A stretch of DNA of 64,000 bases from Sindora glabra (lineage: Eukaryota > Streptophyta > Magnoliopsida > Fabales > Fabaceae). Below the pieces are notes generated by a model that did no database searches, was not told where the DNA came from, and was given only the letters and a program-made list of their open reading frames with translations. The stretch spans positions 67,853,823-67,917,822 of the forward strand of contig CM035234.1 of the NCBI GenBank assembly GCA_020226215.1. The letters run 5' to 3'. Shown here piece after piece: positions 10,999 through 21,157 of the stretch. The position numbers and the translations under genes were made by a program. Each line of letters starts with the position of its first letter. Position 1 is the stretch's first letter.

Positions 10999-11310
10999 GT
11001 GCAGCAGCCACCCCATGAGGAACAGCATGATTCTCCAGGAGATGATGGTGATGGTGATGCAGCTCCTGATATCAGACCGTCATCTTCTATGTGCGGTAGA
11101 GTTTCATCCGAGGCCTACTTCCGAGACATATTATCTGGTCAGCAGCAGATTCTGGCTGAGCTTCAGCATATCTCTGAGCGTCAGACGAGGATAGAGGGCT
11201 TTTATAACGACTTGGACAGGAGATCCAGACACATCGAGAGCATGGTCGAACCCCTGTTCAAGCTTTTCCACCCCTCTTCCCCAGCTGATCCAGATCCTCC
11301 TACTCAGTAG
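10999..11310 (+). CDS. Short acidic coiled-coil ORF of the Athila-type element
   Basis: The open frame reads an acidic, proline-containing head (EEQHDSPGDDGDGDAAPD), then a heptad-like helix (ILSGQQQILAELQHISERQT, IEGFYNDLDRRSRHIESMVE), and a PSSPADPDPPTQ tail before TAG at 11308. No ATG starts it; it opens with GTG at 10999, so it is probably the C-terminal remnant of a longer ORF found between pol and the 3' LTR in related elements. Base composition is clearly GC-richer than the flanks. The coiled-coil inference is from the leucine/isoleucine/glutamine spacing only. Function is unknown. Confidence 0.5.
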   Translation: MQQPPHEEQHDSPGDDGDGDAAPDIRPSSSMCGRVSSEAYFRDILSGQQQILAELQHISERQTRIEGFYNDLDRRSRHIESMVEPLFKLFHPSSPADPDPPTQ

Positions 11311-13076
11311 CTCGGATTGTTTCTTTTTCCTTTTTACTTATATATTCTGCTTTTTACTTATTTCTTCTCTCTATATCCATTTATCTGGTCTGTACTTATA
11401 TTGGCTATGCACTTTCATTTACTTTCTATTATTTTAACTATTTCTCTTTTATTTTCTTGCACCCTTAATATTCATGTCTATAATAACTAACATCATATTT
11501 TTTTCTAGTATTGCATCTTCTTTCTTTTAGATTAGCAGTATCCTCTTTCTCTCTTCATCTGTCTCTACTTCTGGATCTCCCTGAAGTCATGATCTATAAT
11601 GGACAACAATGCTCCACTTGTCAGGGAAGTTCTAGTCCCCCATCTATTCTCTGTCTCTTTTCCATTTACCTTTTTGTACATTGAGGACAATGTCCAATTT
11701 AAGTGTGGGGGAGCAGCGTTTAGAATATTTTGCAATGTTTTGCACTTGAATCTGCTTAATTGACTTAGAATACTAAAATTTACTCCAAATTCAATGATTT
11801 TAAAAATAAAATAAATAAATATAAATAAATATATATTTTTTTTTATTTTTAGGGCAATCTTTTGATTAAAGTGATTGGTTCATGCCTTGCTCCTTTAATG
11901 ATTAATTAGTAACTTAATAAGGAAAATCTAAAGCTTAAAGCTAAGAGAAATAAGCATAATTGACCCTTGTGAGATTTGAGCCTTTTTGAGCAACTTTCAC
12001 ATTAGAATTTGAAACTCATTTTTATCTTCTTGAGGGATTATGACTCACTCTTGACTTTTTGCTCTAGAATTTGCAATTGCTCTTTTTGAGGCTACATTTT
12101 ATGTATTTTGTATGTCAAAAATGATAAGGCCATGTTTCTTCACCCTTTTTATTTGTTTTGCTTATTTGAATCCTTTTCTTTGATATACCCTAAACTATTT
12201 TCAGCTTAGACCCTAGTTAGCCACTTTGAGCCTTGAACTTTTATTTCTACCCTAGCCAACCCATTCTATGTGCATTTAAAGCCACTGCCCAAATGAACTT
12301 GAACCTTAGAGTTTAAGAGAATTTAGACACATTATATGAGTTTGGCTATCACTTAAAGGTCCTTACTTAGAGCTGCTAGTTGGATAAGTTAATTTATAGC
12401 TTTGATTTTTTCAAAAAAAAAAAAAACAAACAAAAAACAAAAAAAAAATAAACAAACAAAAAAAATGAAAAAAAAATGGTGTTAAATAAATAAAAAGGAA
12501 AGAAAGAAAGAAAAGTTTGGTCTGCTGATTTATTGTTATATATTTATAATAAAAAAGGAGAAAGAAAAAGAGAAGAGAATGGGTGTTGAAGCAAGGTAAT
12601 ATGTTAAGCTGAGCAATGGAACTCGACAATGGTCAAACTCAAGACCAATGTGTCTTTTCCCTTCTTTGACCCTATCACTCTTCATCCCTTGATTTTCCTT
12701 TCCCCTACCCTTACCATTTTCCCTAATAAAGTCCTCTGATTTGCATACATTTTACAATATAGTAGTGGACATTAGAGTTTTTGCAAGCATATGGTAGCTT
12801 TAAGTCCTGAGTTGATTGATTTGAGAGTATACACAAGCCTTATTCTGAGAGTTTGAGTAAACACTTTACCTGTGAGGCTATTCTCTTTACTTTTATGCTG
12901 AGAATTGACTTATTTAGTTGCTCTATTTTCATTTAGTTGCTTGGCATGAGTTGATCCTAACTTCTGATTTGTTGAATGATTGCCCGACCAATTTTATATA
13001 AAAAAAAAGAGAAGAAGAAGAATATTGGAGTAGATTTTTGTTCTCTTACTTCCTTACTCGAGGATGAGCAAGATTC
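11311..13076 (+). other. Long noncoding 3' internal region
   Basis: Pyrimidine-rich sequence to about 11640 is followed by the conserved motif at 11677-11713. An AT-rich segment comes next, with A-homopolymer and AAAC/AAAG tracts at 12409-12510, and then a segment (12760-12870) shared with the older element near 1898. The CTCGAGGATGAGCAAG context leads into the polypurine tract. I see no coding potential; open frames on the minus strand come from the A-rich tracts. Confidence 0.7.
11677..11713 (+). other. Internal purine-rich motif conserved among three elements
   Basis: TACATTGAGGACAATGT, a short spacer, then TTTAAGTGTGGGGGAG. It looks like a second polypurine tract 1.4 kb before the real one. 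Equivalents occur at 895-929 (plus strand, degraded) and 40422-40462 (minus strand, well preserved). Its conservation in separate, diverged elements suggests a role, possibly a central plus-strand primer or RNA signal. Confidence 0.6.
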
Positions 13077-13090
13077 AAGTGTGAGGGAAT
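13077..13090 (+). other. Polypurine tract
   Basis: AAGTGTGAGGGAAT abuts the 3' LTR and is the expected primer for plus-strand synthesis. The old element at 2214 has AAGTGTAGGGGAAT in the same position. Confidence 0.85.
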
Positions 13091-14399
13091 TGATAAATGC
13101 ACAATTTCACTTAAATTCTGTGTTTTATCACTCATTTACTTAGTATCTTGTGCAAATTAATTGAAAAAGGGCACTTAAAAGATTAATATTTTGTTTTCAG
13201 GTTTTGAAGTGACACATTTAAGCAGTGGAAAAGGATCTGGAGGCAAAACCTTGCAAATTATGGAGAATCGAAGCAAAGTTGCTCACCTGACGAAGAACAC
13301 GGGGTATGGGAACCCCATGTGGAAGGCCGTGTTTCTTTCTAGACTGCCTCGAAGCTTCACTGAGCCTTCGTAAAAGAACACGGGGTACAACATGGGACGT
13401 GTCATACCCCGTGTATCATGCTGACTAGCCTTCGCAGAAGAACACGGGGTATAACATGGGCCATGTCATACCCTGTATACATTATCCATATAAGTTTTGT
13501 GCGAAAAATCAACAGAGGGGGGAGAACCAAAAATTAGAAAAGGGAGCCGTGAGTAGAAACCCAAGGAGAGACCTAAACTTACCAAAGGGCAACTGCTAAC
13601 CGTGGATTCGAGCAAAGGGTTGAAGATTCAAGCAAGGAATTTGTAGAGCTTCATGATTTGTTTGAATTCCCTCTCTATTTTCTGGTTTTCTGCTAATTAT
13701 GTAATGACTTCACACTAAACCCTAGTGCTCAGCTAGGGGTAAACTTGTTCATGGATCTATGGAATTGATTTTTATATAATCTAGCTTAATTTACTGTTGA
13801 TTTATAATTTGATTATGCTGTTTTGTATTTCTACAGTTCAATACTTCCAGAATATTGGATTTGTGTGATAAATTAGTTAATTCTAGGTTGGAATGACCAA
13901 TTAATTAATCAGACCTTGCATGATCATTGGGAATATCAATTAGACTTAGAAATTAAGCTAATTGGATTCTTTTGCACAGGATGAAATGTCTAAGAATGGA
14001 TTCTAAAGCAATGTTAATGCAACCTAGATGAGTGATTACTAGAGAAATTCTAGGCACTTAATCTTTTAGTTAGTAGCTAGTAGCCTTCCAATGAGGTATA
14101 GCTTATTTTTGGTAATCCAACAATCTAAATTAACAGTAAACCAAGTTAGAGGATTATCTTCATTCCATAATGAAATGAACAAGGGAACCCTTAAGCTGAG
14201 TACCCTTCCATCTCATTTGAATTAAACCTTTTTGATAATTAAACTCTGTTTTACATTTTACCTTTAATTCTCAATATCAATCGGCATACCTAGATAATTT
14301 ACCTCGAAATTCAGTTAGTATTCAACATTCAATCCCTGTGGAAACGATATCTTTTATATTATAACTCGACTAAACCCGCGCACTTGCGGGATCACGTCA
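13091..14399 (+). repeat. 3' LTR of the gag-only Athila-type element
   Basis: It runs from TGATAAATGC to GATCACGTCA, 1,309 bp, and is colinear with 6423-7733 over the whole length. I counted about 30 single-base differences and one 2-bp indel by eye. It is followed by the CTTTG duplication at 14400-14404. It carries the same three palindromic units (13297, 13378, 13442). Confidence 0.92.
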
Positions 14400-14404
14400 C
14401 TTTG

Positions 14405-15206
14405 AAAATCTTAAAGGAAGCTATATAACTTTTATATTTTGACCAAAGTCTAGTTCAAGTGTTCGAAAGGTTGAAATTAGCCATGAAATTGATGCTATAT
14501 TTTTATCCAAACTAAGAGGGATATCCAAACTAGTTCCAATTTTTAGACCATATCTAGACTTATGGAAATCCAATCAAGCTAAAATCAGTGCTTAAAGTTT
14601 TTTAAGACCTATATATAACAAATATGACAAAAGAAATTAAGGCGCTTACGTCAATGACTTTTCTGAAACTTTCTTGAAGTCTCAAAGCAAAGCTGAAACA
14701 TTTTTCGTTTCCTAAAGAAATCAAATCATTCGAACCTAAATCAGTGACATTTACAACCCATTATATTCATATATTTTGTAGAAAAAATTAAAAAAAAATC
14801 AACAAAAGGTGAAGAAATTTGATGAATACATTTTTGAAATCACGAAGTGGATACCAAATAGAAAAATAAACCCAAATCATCCCGTCCTTACTTTTGAAAG
14901 CAAAATCTGTGACGGAAAGAGAAAAAATAATCAAATAAGCACTAGAAATTTATGGCTTACCCCTGAAAGTGGCACAAAAGCATGCTTCCAACTTCACTTA
15001 GCAGTGTGTCCACAAGAATTCAAAGTGAGGTGTTACTGGGATAAAGATAAATAATTTGAGATTTTACTCCGATAGGTTTTCAAGAAAGGACGCGATGAGA
15101 TGAGGTGTTCATTTGTGCTTCAGGCATCGTGGAGCACAAGAAAGAGCCAGAAAAATTTAGGCTTACTGCTACAAAACCCCCTAAAAAAAAAGCTACTAAA
15201 TTAGAC
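14405..15206. other. Insertion-site flank, no recognised gene
   Basis: AT-rich sequence. An 81-codon frame at 14809-15054 opens with GTG, ends TAA and has no recognisable motif or ATG. The stretch 15150-15206 (GCTACAAAACCCCCT, GCTACTAAATTAGACA) and 15650-15735 on the other side of the MITE (GGCTACAACAAATAGGACA, GGCTACCAAATGGGC) share a repeated GCTAC motif. This suggests the MITE landed in the subterminal repeats of another DNA transposon. Confidence 0.4.
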
Positions 15207-15214
15207 ACTTAGAT

Positions 15215-15623
15215 AGGGGTGTAAATGAGTTGGCGCAATTTGATATCGTTTCGTAAAAAGTTTGATTTGAACTTAATTCATTTACTAAATGAGTTAAGCT
15301 TGAACTTTTTATTATTCAACTTAAATTGTTTACGAGTCTAAACGAACTTGATATAAAATATTTTTTTTATTTTTTATATTTTATATAATATAAATATATT
15401 AAACTATTATAAACTCATTTAGATTTGAATATAACTTAAATTTGAGTTCGAATACTTAAGCTCAATTAAAAATTTGAAGTAGGAAATATAAAATTCATTT
15501 AGCTTGAATAAGTTCGTATTTGAATCGAGCTTAAATTCGAGCTTAACTTTTTTAGGCTTGATGAGCTCGAGCTTGAGCTCAAACATTCAGATGTTTGACT
15601 TAACTCAACTCATTTGCACCCCT
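15215..15623. mobile_element. hAT-like MITE, 409 bp
   Basis: Terminal inverted repeats are AGGGGTGTAAATGAGTTG at the left and CAACTCATTTGCACCCCT at the right, with one mismatch over 18 bases. The flanks carry a degenerate 8-bp duplication, ACTTAGAT (15207-15214) and ACCTAGAA (15624-15631), six of eight matching; 8 bp is the hAT length. The interior is full of inverted GAGCTCGAGCTTGA / TTTGATTTGAACTTAA type sequence and has no ORF. Confidence 0.8.
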
Positions 15624-15639
15624 ACCTAGAAGAGAATGT

Positions 15640-18591
15640 TGGTCGTTTAATGGGCTACAACAAATAGGACATTTTGTGGCTATTTTAGTTAAAAGCCATC
15701 GTAAAAAAGGCTACCAAATGGGCTTTTTTTAATAATGTTTTCAAATTTAATTTTTTGGCAATGACACCACAATCACGTAATCCAAAGACTTGTTAACTAT
15801 CACCTTGACTTGATTGTCCAACTAGAATCAATGGTGGAGCTCACAACTTGTCAAAACTCCTTCAGTCACAACCTTGTGCTTCGATGGCAAAGTAAATGGA
15901 GCTCCACTCTATTCAATGTGGACCCTCACTATTTGAAATACAATTCATACATAGATATAAATGGAAAAGTATAAGGATTTAAAGTGATATTTTTCTTAGG
16001 TATGGTCTTTATAATGCTCCTTATCATAGCATTGAGGGTGAAAGTGTTAGCAATTCTAACCCATTAGTTATAAGAAAGGTTAAGATCCTCTATTGATTAG
16101 TAGTCTCTACGAAAAGCTAGGCAACAGTCGAATGGATTGGCTCCATTATATGAAGAGTGCTTATAGAGGCCAATTGGAAAGATGTTATGAAACTTGACTA
16201 TGCAATCTATTGGAGGGCAATTTAGTTTATTAAAGCATGAAACTATTATTGCATTTGCTTATGCTATTAGTGTATCTATTGCATCTTTGTTATCAAGTCC
16301 ATATTGAGTTAAGCTTTCATATCATGGATGATACTTGCTTTGAGGTCCTTTATCTCAAAGTGTGAAGGTCTCATTAGAAGGAGCTTTGATGATGTAAATA
16401 ACTAAAAATTAGTTTATTTAATTTCTATCACATAAATTATAGCTAATTAGAACAAGGTTATTTATTGAAGTTTAAAATTCTATATTGAAAATAGGTAGGT
16501 CCACAAAAATGTCTTAGATTACAAATTAAATTATGCCATGCATGCATGAACACATAGGTGATGTAAACAAATAAAACTTATGTATTTATAACATTACATG
16601 ACAAACAAGAAATCATCATGTGCTATGATGCATTATCCTAACCAATAAGAAAATTATTGTTTTTATAAACTTAAAGGTGATAAATATTAAAAGTTACAAT
16701 GCTTATCTTTAAGCATTCCTTGATAACTTAATAAATATAGAGCTAATTTTTGCCATCAATGACAATAAGTCATCAAAACAAAAATACAAAGCTATGAAAC
16801 TTTCCTAAAGCTCCCCAATAAAGATCAAAGCATTTGAAGATTTCAACTTCTTCAAGAATATCTAATCCAAGGTCAAGACTTCAACAATATTTAAGTTGTC
16901 AAATCTTTTCATTAATGAAGTCTCTATGAGGATTCAACCTTTAATTAAAGGTCAAGCTTTTCAAGCCTCTATCAATATCAAGTGTTCAACCTTCAAGTTG
17001 AGATCAAGCTTCTCTAAGCCATCATTTGAAGTCAAATTTAATTGTTTAATCTGATATCAAGCTTCCCAAAACACTTAGTCAAAATTCTTTGAAGAAAAGT
17101 ATCAGAGGATTTTATTCTTTTTAAGAATTAAAATTAGAGATTGTACTCAAAATTTTAAGAATCAATAAAATCATTTATTCTATAATTTTCTCATCTTATA
17201 ATTATTTATTAAGAAAATTTATATGTACAAATGTTTTGCATGCCTAATAAGACCATTTTTACTTTTCATCTTTTATCTTTAAAATCAAATTCATTTAAAC
17301 AAATCCAAATGGCATTAAAGAAGCAAGTCTTCAATAACCCATTATTCAAAGCATCTAGAGCAAATCTAACTTATGATTCTAAAGGTCTTGTGACTTGAAG
17401 CAAAACAAGAGTCTTTGTAGATCTATATGCTAAAACAATGGCAATACCAAATCCAAATCCTATTTTTACAAGTTCATTGTCATAGAAATCATCTTTGTTT
17501 GTAAATGTAATAGGTCAAAGTTAAAGGTAGTTGATATTCTCAATGATGTTTTAGCATAACTTGTTTTATCTAAAAATTTTGAATTAAGGACAAAAGCTAC
17601 TATCAATGGAGGAGCCAATAAAGCTAATAATATCTTTTTTACTTTAAAGACTCTAATGTCTAAGTCCGATTAAAATAAAATTAATGAGATATAGCACCAA
17701 GGCAAATTGTGAGTTTGAATAAAACACAAGACACAATCCTTAGAAACTTATTCAACTATGCAACTTGATTTAAGAAAGTTAAGACATGAATCATGAGATA
17801 ACAAATAAGAAAACAACTAAAAGACTTAGCAAAATGGTAAGCAGCACTACCAAAGACAAAGAACTTAAAAACAAGCAAATAATGGAATAGTAGTGAATTT
17901 TTAACCTAGACTTGATGTTGGCATAACTCATGGATTTGAAAACTTCAAATAGCAATAATTTGACCAAATAAAACCCATAATCTGATAAGGAAACTTGAGA
18001 TAAATTTCAAAGTGGACTTAACACTTGACTTTGATAGTATAGCTAACAAGATGAATAGGCCATAAATTTTAACAAGTAGTAAGGACACACTAAAATAGCA
18101 CCAATGGATTCAAACTAAATAAAGGAACAATTTAAAAATGACATAGACACTAGACATATAAACTCAAATTAAAGTAATTTAACACATATTTGACTCAAAT
18201 GAAAAAATGGCAAACACACTAACTAGTAGTTGAATTAAAGGATTTAAAAGAAGTCTGAATAGTACTACATTAGAATAAAACAATGTAAAAACCTAATATG
18301 ACTAACAAAGCAATACAACACAAACTAGACTAAAAGTAAATAAAATAAACTTTCGAATAAGAATTGCAAAATGAACAAAACACCAAACACTTGGATGATG
18401 CATTAACAATGCACAAGAACATTATGAAATAATTAAGTTGAACATAAAATTCAAGCAAAATTTAAGATGCAACGACACAAATTAGACTCAAATAAACGAA
18501 ATCAAACAAAACTGATACAAAATAAGACTAGTAATAGAATCAAATAGCATAGAATTGCAAATTTATAGAACAAAATAAAAATAAACCAAAA
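15640..18591. other. AT-rich intergenic or degraded repeat sequence
   Basis: Nearly 3 kb without a supported gene. Stretches such as 16840-17060 (repeated GGTCAAG-CTTCAA type words) and 17750-18560 (A-rich, ACAAATTAGACTCAAAT type words) look like decayed repeats, but I could not assign them. No tRNA or rRNA signal was seen here. Confidence 0.5.
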
Positions 18592-18609
18592 TGTAATATT
18601 CTTAAGTGG

Positions 18610-18725
18610 CATATTATATATACCATTACTAGTGTGTTGAAATTTACTAGCATTTTATAGTTAAGTATGCTCTAGTAAGAGGAATTTTAAGATGGGTGAC
18701 CTTCTTGAAAATCCCCTATGTTAAA
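18610..18725 (+). repeat. 5S-rRNA-derived segment inside the LTR
   Basis: From TACCATTACTAGTG (18621) through ATAGTTAAGTATGC (18657-18670) to AAGATGGGTGACC (18689-18701) the sequence follows the plant 5S rRNA gene: ACCAGCACTAATG, CAGTTAAGCGTGC and AGGATGGGTGACC. Spacing is identical: 44 bases from ACC to TTAAG, and 33 bases from GCT to GACC. Most mismatches are C-to-T or G-to-A. The 5S internal promoter boxes (AGTTAAG..., GATGGGTGACC) are the best preserved parts. It is not a functional rRNA gene. Confidence 0.7.
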
Positions 18726-21087
18726 AATAATCGAGAGAGGAAATATTTTAATTAGGGGCCCAATCAAACAATCAAGTAAAATTTGGGTGAATCATAAAAG
18801 TAGATTGAGCTTTCGCTTAACTTAAAACTTTGTGAAATCATTCTTAGGCATTAATGTGTGTTAAAATTTAATTAGAGACTTTCCCAAGAGTTTTGAAAAT
18901 TTTAGTAGAGCCTAATAAAAATTCCAGGCCTCGAGTGAGTCGAAATTCGATAAAATAAGTCTGGAATTAATATAATTCAATTTGGATCATTCAAATTCCT
19001 TTTGGGATAATTTGGTGTGTTTTTTAAAAGCCCAATTTGAGTTGTTGAAGGTCCAAAACCATGTAGCCCAATAGGAAAAACTTAAGAGGAAAACCAAGGA
19101 TAAAGGTGGAAAAAGTGAGAAAAACGAGGGTATTTTTATAACAAAAGTTTCTTATCTAGACTTTTCTTGAATTCTATCCATTTTTCTCTATTTTTCTAGT
19201 CATTTTCAATAGCTAAAATGTGCCCCCATGTTGGTGAAATAATTAGTAAAAAAAAATCCTTAAAGCAACTCTATATACTTAGCCCCCATATTGGTCAAAT
19301 AATTAGCCAAAAAAAAATCGTAAAGCAATTCCACATACTTAAAAATGATTAGTTCATGTTTTGACTTCCAAATTAACTTTTTTCTTAAAACTCTTTTCAC
19401 CACTCATAAGTACCTATTTTTTGCATTCTTCTTCAGCAAAAAGAAAAAAGAAAAAAATCGTGGCCCCCTCCATATTAGCTAGCTTTCAAGCTCATTTTCA
19501 ATTCAAAAAAATTCCCATAATATAATTTCCTACAATATTTCAAGAGGTATCCATATAATTTCCTTCTTTTCTTCATACTTTCATGGAAGATCTTCTTCAA
19601 AAAATTCTCCAAAATTTGGTTTATTATTTTGATTAGATGTTAACTATCCCTAGGGTTCCTCTAACATATTAGAAGGTATAAAACTTGACATGAATGGTAG
19701 TTTTTCCATTTTCTTAAGAGATTTCATACAAAAATTACAAGATGTGATAATATTTTGAATGATATTATGTTGTATTTTGTTTTATGTGGTTCTGTTTGGC
19801 TAAATTTTGATGAATGACTTGGAAATAGTAGCATGTTATTAGGTTATTAATCAAGTAGAGAAAGGTCCTATTAAGTTTAGGTAAAGTTTGGTGAAGGATT
19901 GGAATAGGTTTAGTTGCAAATTGTAAAAGCTGAGAAGTTTTTATATTATGTTAGGGAATAACACGAGTTAGGCAATTTTAGGAAGGCATTAGGAGTTTTT
20001 AAAAATTTCTTTCTTTCATATTTTGAGAATTTTTAGTAATTTTTAGAAATATGAAATGTGAGTTATTATAAGCCTAGGTCAAATTGCTCCAAAATTAGAT
20101 GCTAAAAAAATTGCTTCTATATTTTGAAGTTTTTGGGCACCAAATGGTGTTTAAAAATACTGTAAAAATTCATAGAAGTCCTTATATATGTTGGATAAAA
20201 CTTGATAAATTTTGGTACCAATCGGAGTTCATTTGCCTATTCAAAAAAATTCCCCATTCTAGAAGCCCCAATGTTGTTCAATGCTGAAACAGTTTTAGAA
20301 GCTTGAAGTCCACGAATTTTCTAGGCAAATATTCCAGAAAATATTTTGAAAACCAAGACTCCAATTAATATGTTAGGAACATAATAGATTTAATTAGGCA
20401 TTTTTAGAGATTATTTAATTGTTAAAAGGGCGTTCCTTATTGAAAGACTCTTCCTGATATCTTGTTTTGGAAAGGTAGAGTGAACAGTACCTAAATCTCT
20501 TTCTTTTTGCTATGTAATTGATGATTATTTCTTGGCATTGTATTAGTAATACATGTAAGATGATGGAAAGTAAATTTGATGAATTTTGGAATTTATTTGA
20601 ATGCTACAAAGTGGTAGCAAACATAATGACCAATTGTGGTGCCTAACTAAGCACTTGAATATTATAAAAGTTTGATACTTGAAACTGATAATCAAACAAG
20701 TGTGATTAACTCATATTAAGACTTGAACCCTTTTATGTGCCATAATTGATGACTAAAATTTGATAAAACATTAATGGCTAGTTGGTATTTGACTATCCGC
20801 CCATAAATTGATGATCATGCTTTGAAAGAGCAAATGGAAAATCACTATTAGCCAATGATGGCTTAGTTAAATTGTATTCATTCTTAAAATGTGGGGAAGA
20901 TGGCTGTGGGCCAACTGCATCCTTCTAAATAAAGGAGAGGAGTGATTAAGGTTGGAGGGATAAGGCTAAAGACGAGTGGGATAAGGTTGAACCGAAGTTA
21001 GAAGGAGAAATCTATATACTAATACTAGTAATTTTCTAATAACAAATCTAAATTTACAACTAATTAATAAATTGAAGAATATTCTAT

Positions 21088-21157
21088 TATAGAATTACTC
21101 ATGGCATAACTTAGAATTGTACTATAGAATTACTCATGGCATAACTTAGAATTGTAC
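21088..21157. repeat. Tandem duplication, two 35-bp units
   Basis: TATAGAATTACTCATGGCAT... occurs at 21088 and again, identically, at 21123. Being exact within strongly decayed surroundings, the duplication is recent. No function is inferred. Confidence 0.9.

Larger units (their letters stand above)
6423..14399 (+). mobile_element. Complete gag-only Athila-type LTR retrotransposon
   Basis: A whole element of 7,977 bp. It has two long direct repeats, a tRNA-Asp-type primer site, a gag-protease frame, a short second ORF, a polypurine tract, and a perfect 5-bp duplication CTTTG at 6418-6422 and 14400-14404. Between the protease end (10461) and the polypurine tract (13077) there is about 2.6 kb without any reverse transcriptase, RNase H or integrase similarity, so it can only move with proteins supplied in trans. 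The two LTRs differ at roughly 30 positions by eye over 1.31 kb, about 2 per cent and mostly transitions, so the insertion is young relative to its neighbours. It resembles the non-autonomous gag-carrying LTR elements known in plants. Confidence 0.9.

Noticed and set aside
18610..18725. A functional 5S rRNA gene or a Cassandra element
   Set aside because: Too many substitutions across the gene body for function, and the surrounding LTR is several kilobases, unlike the short Cassandra LTR.
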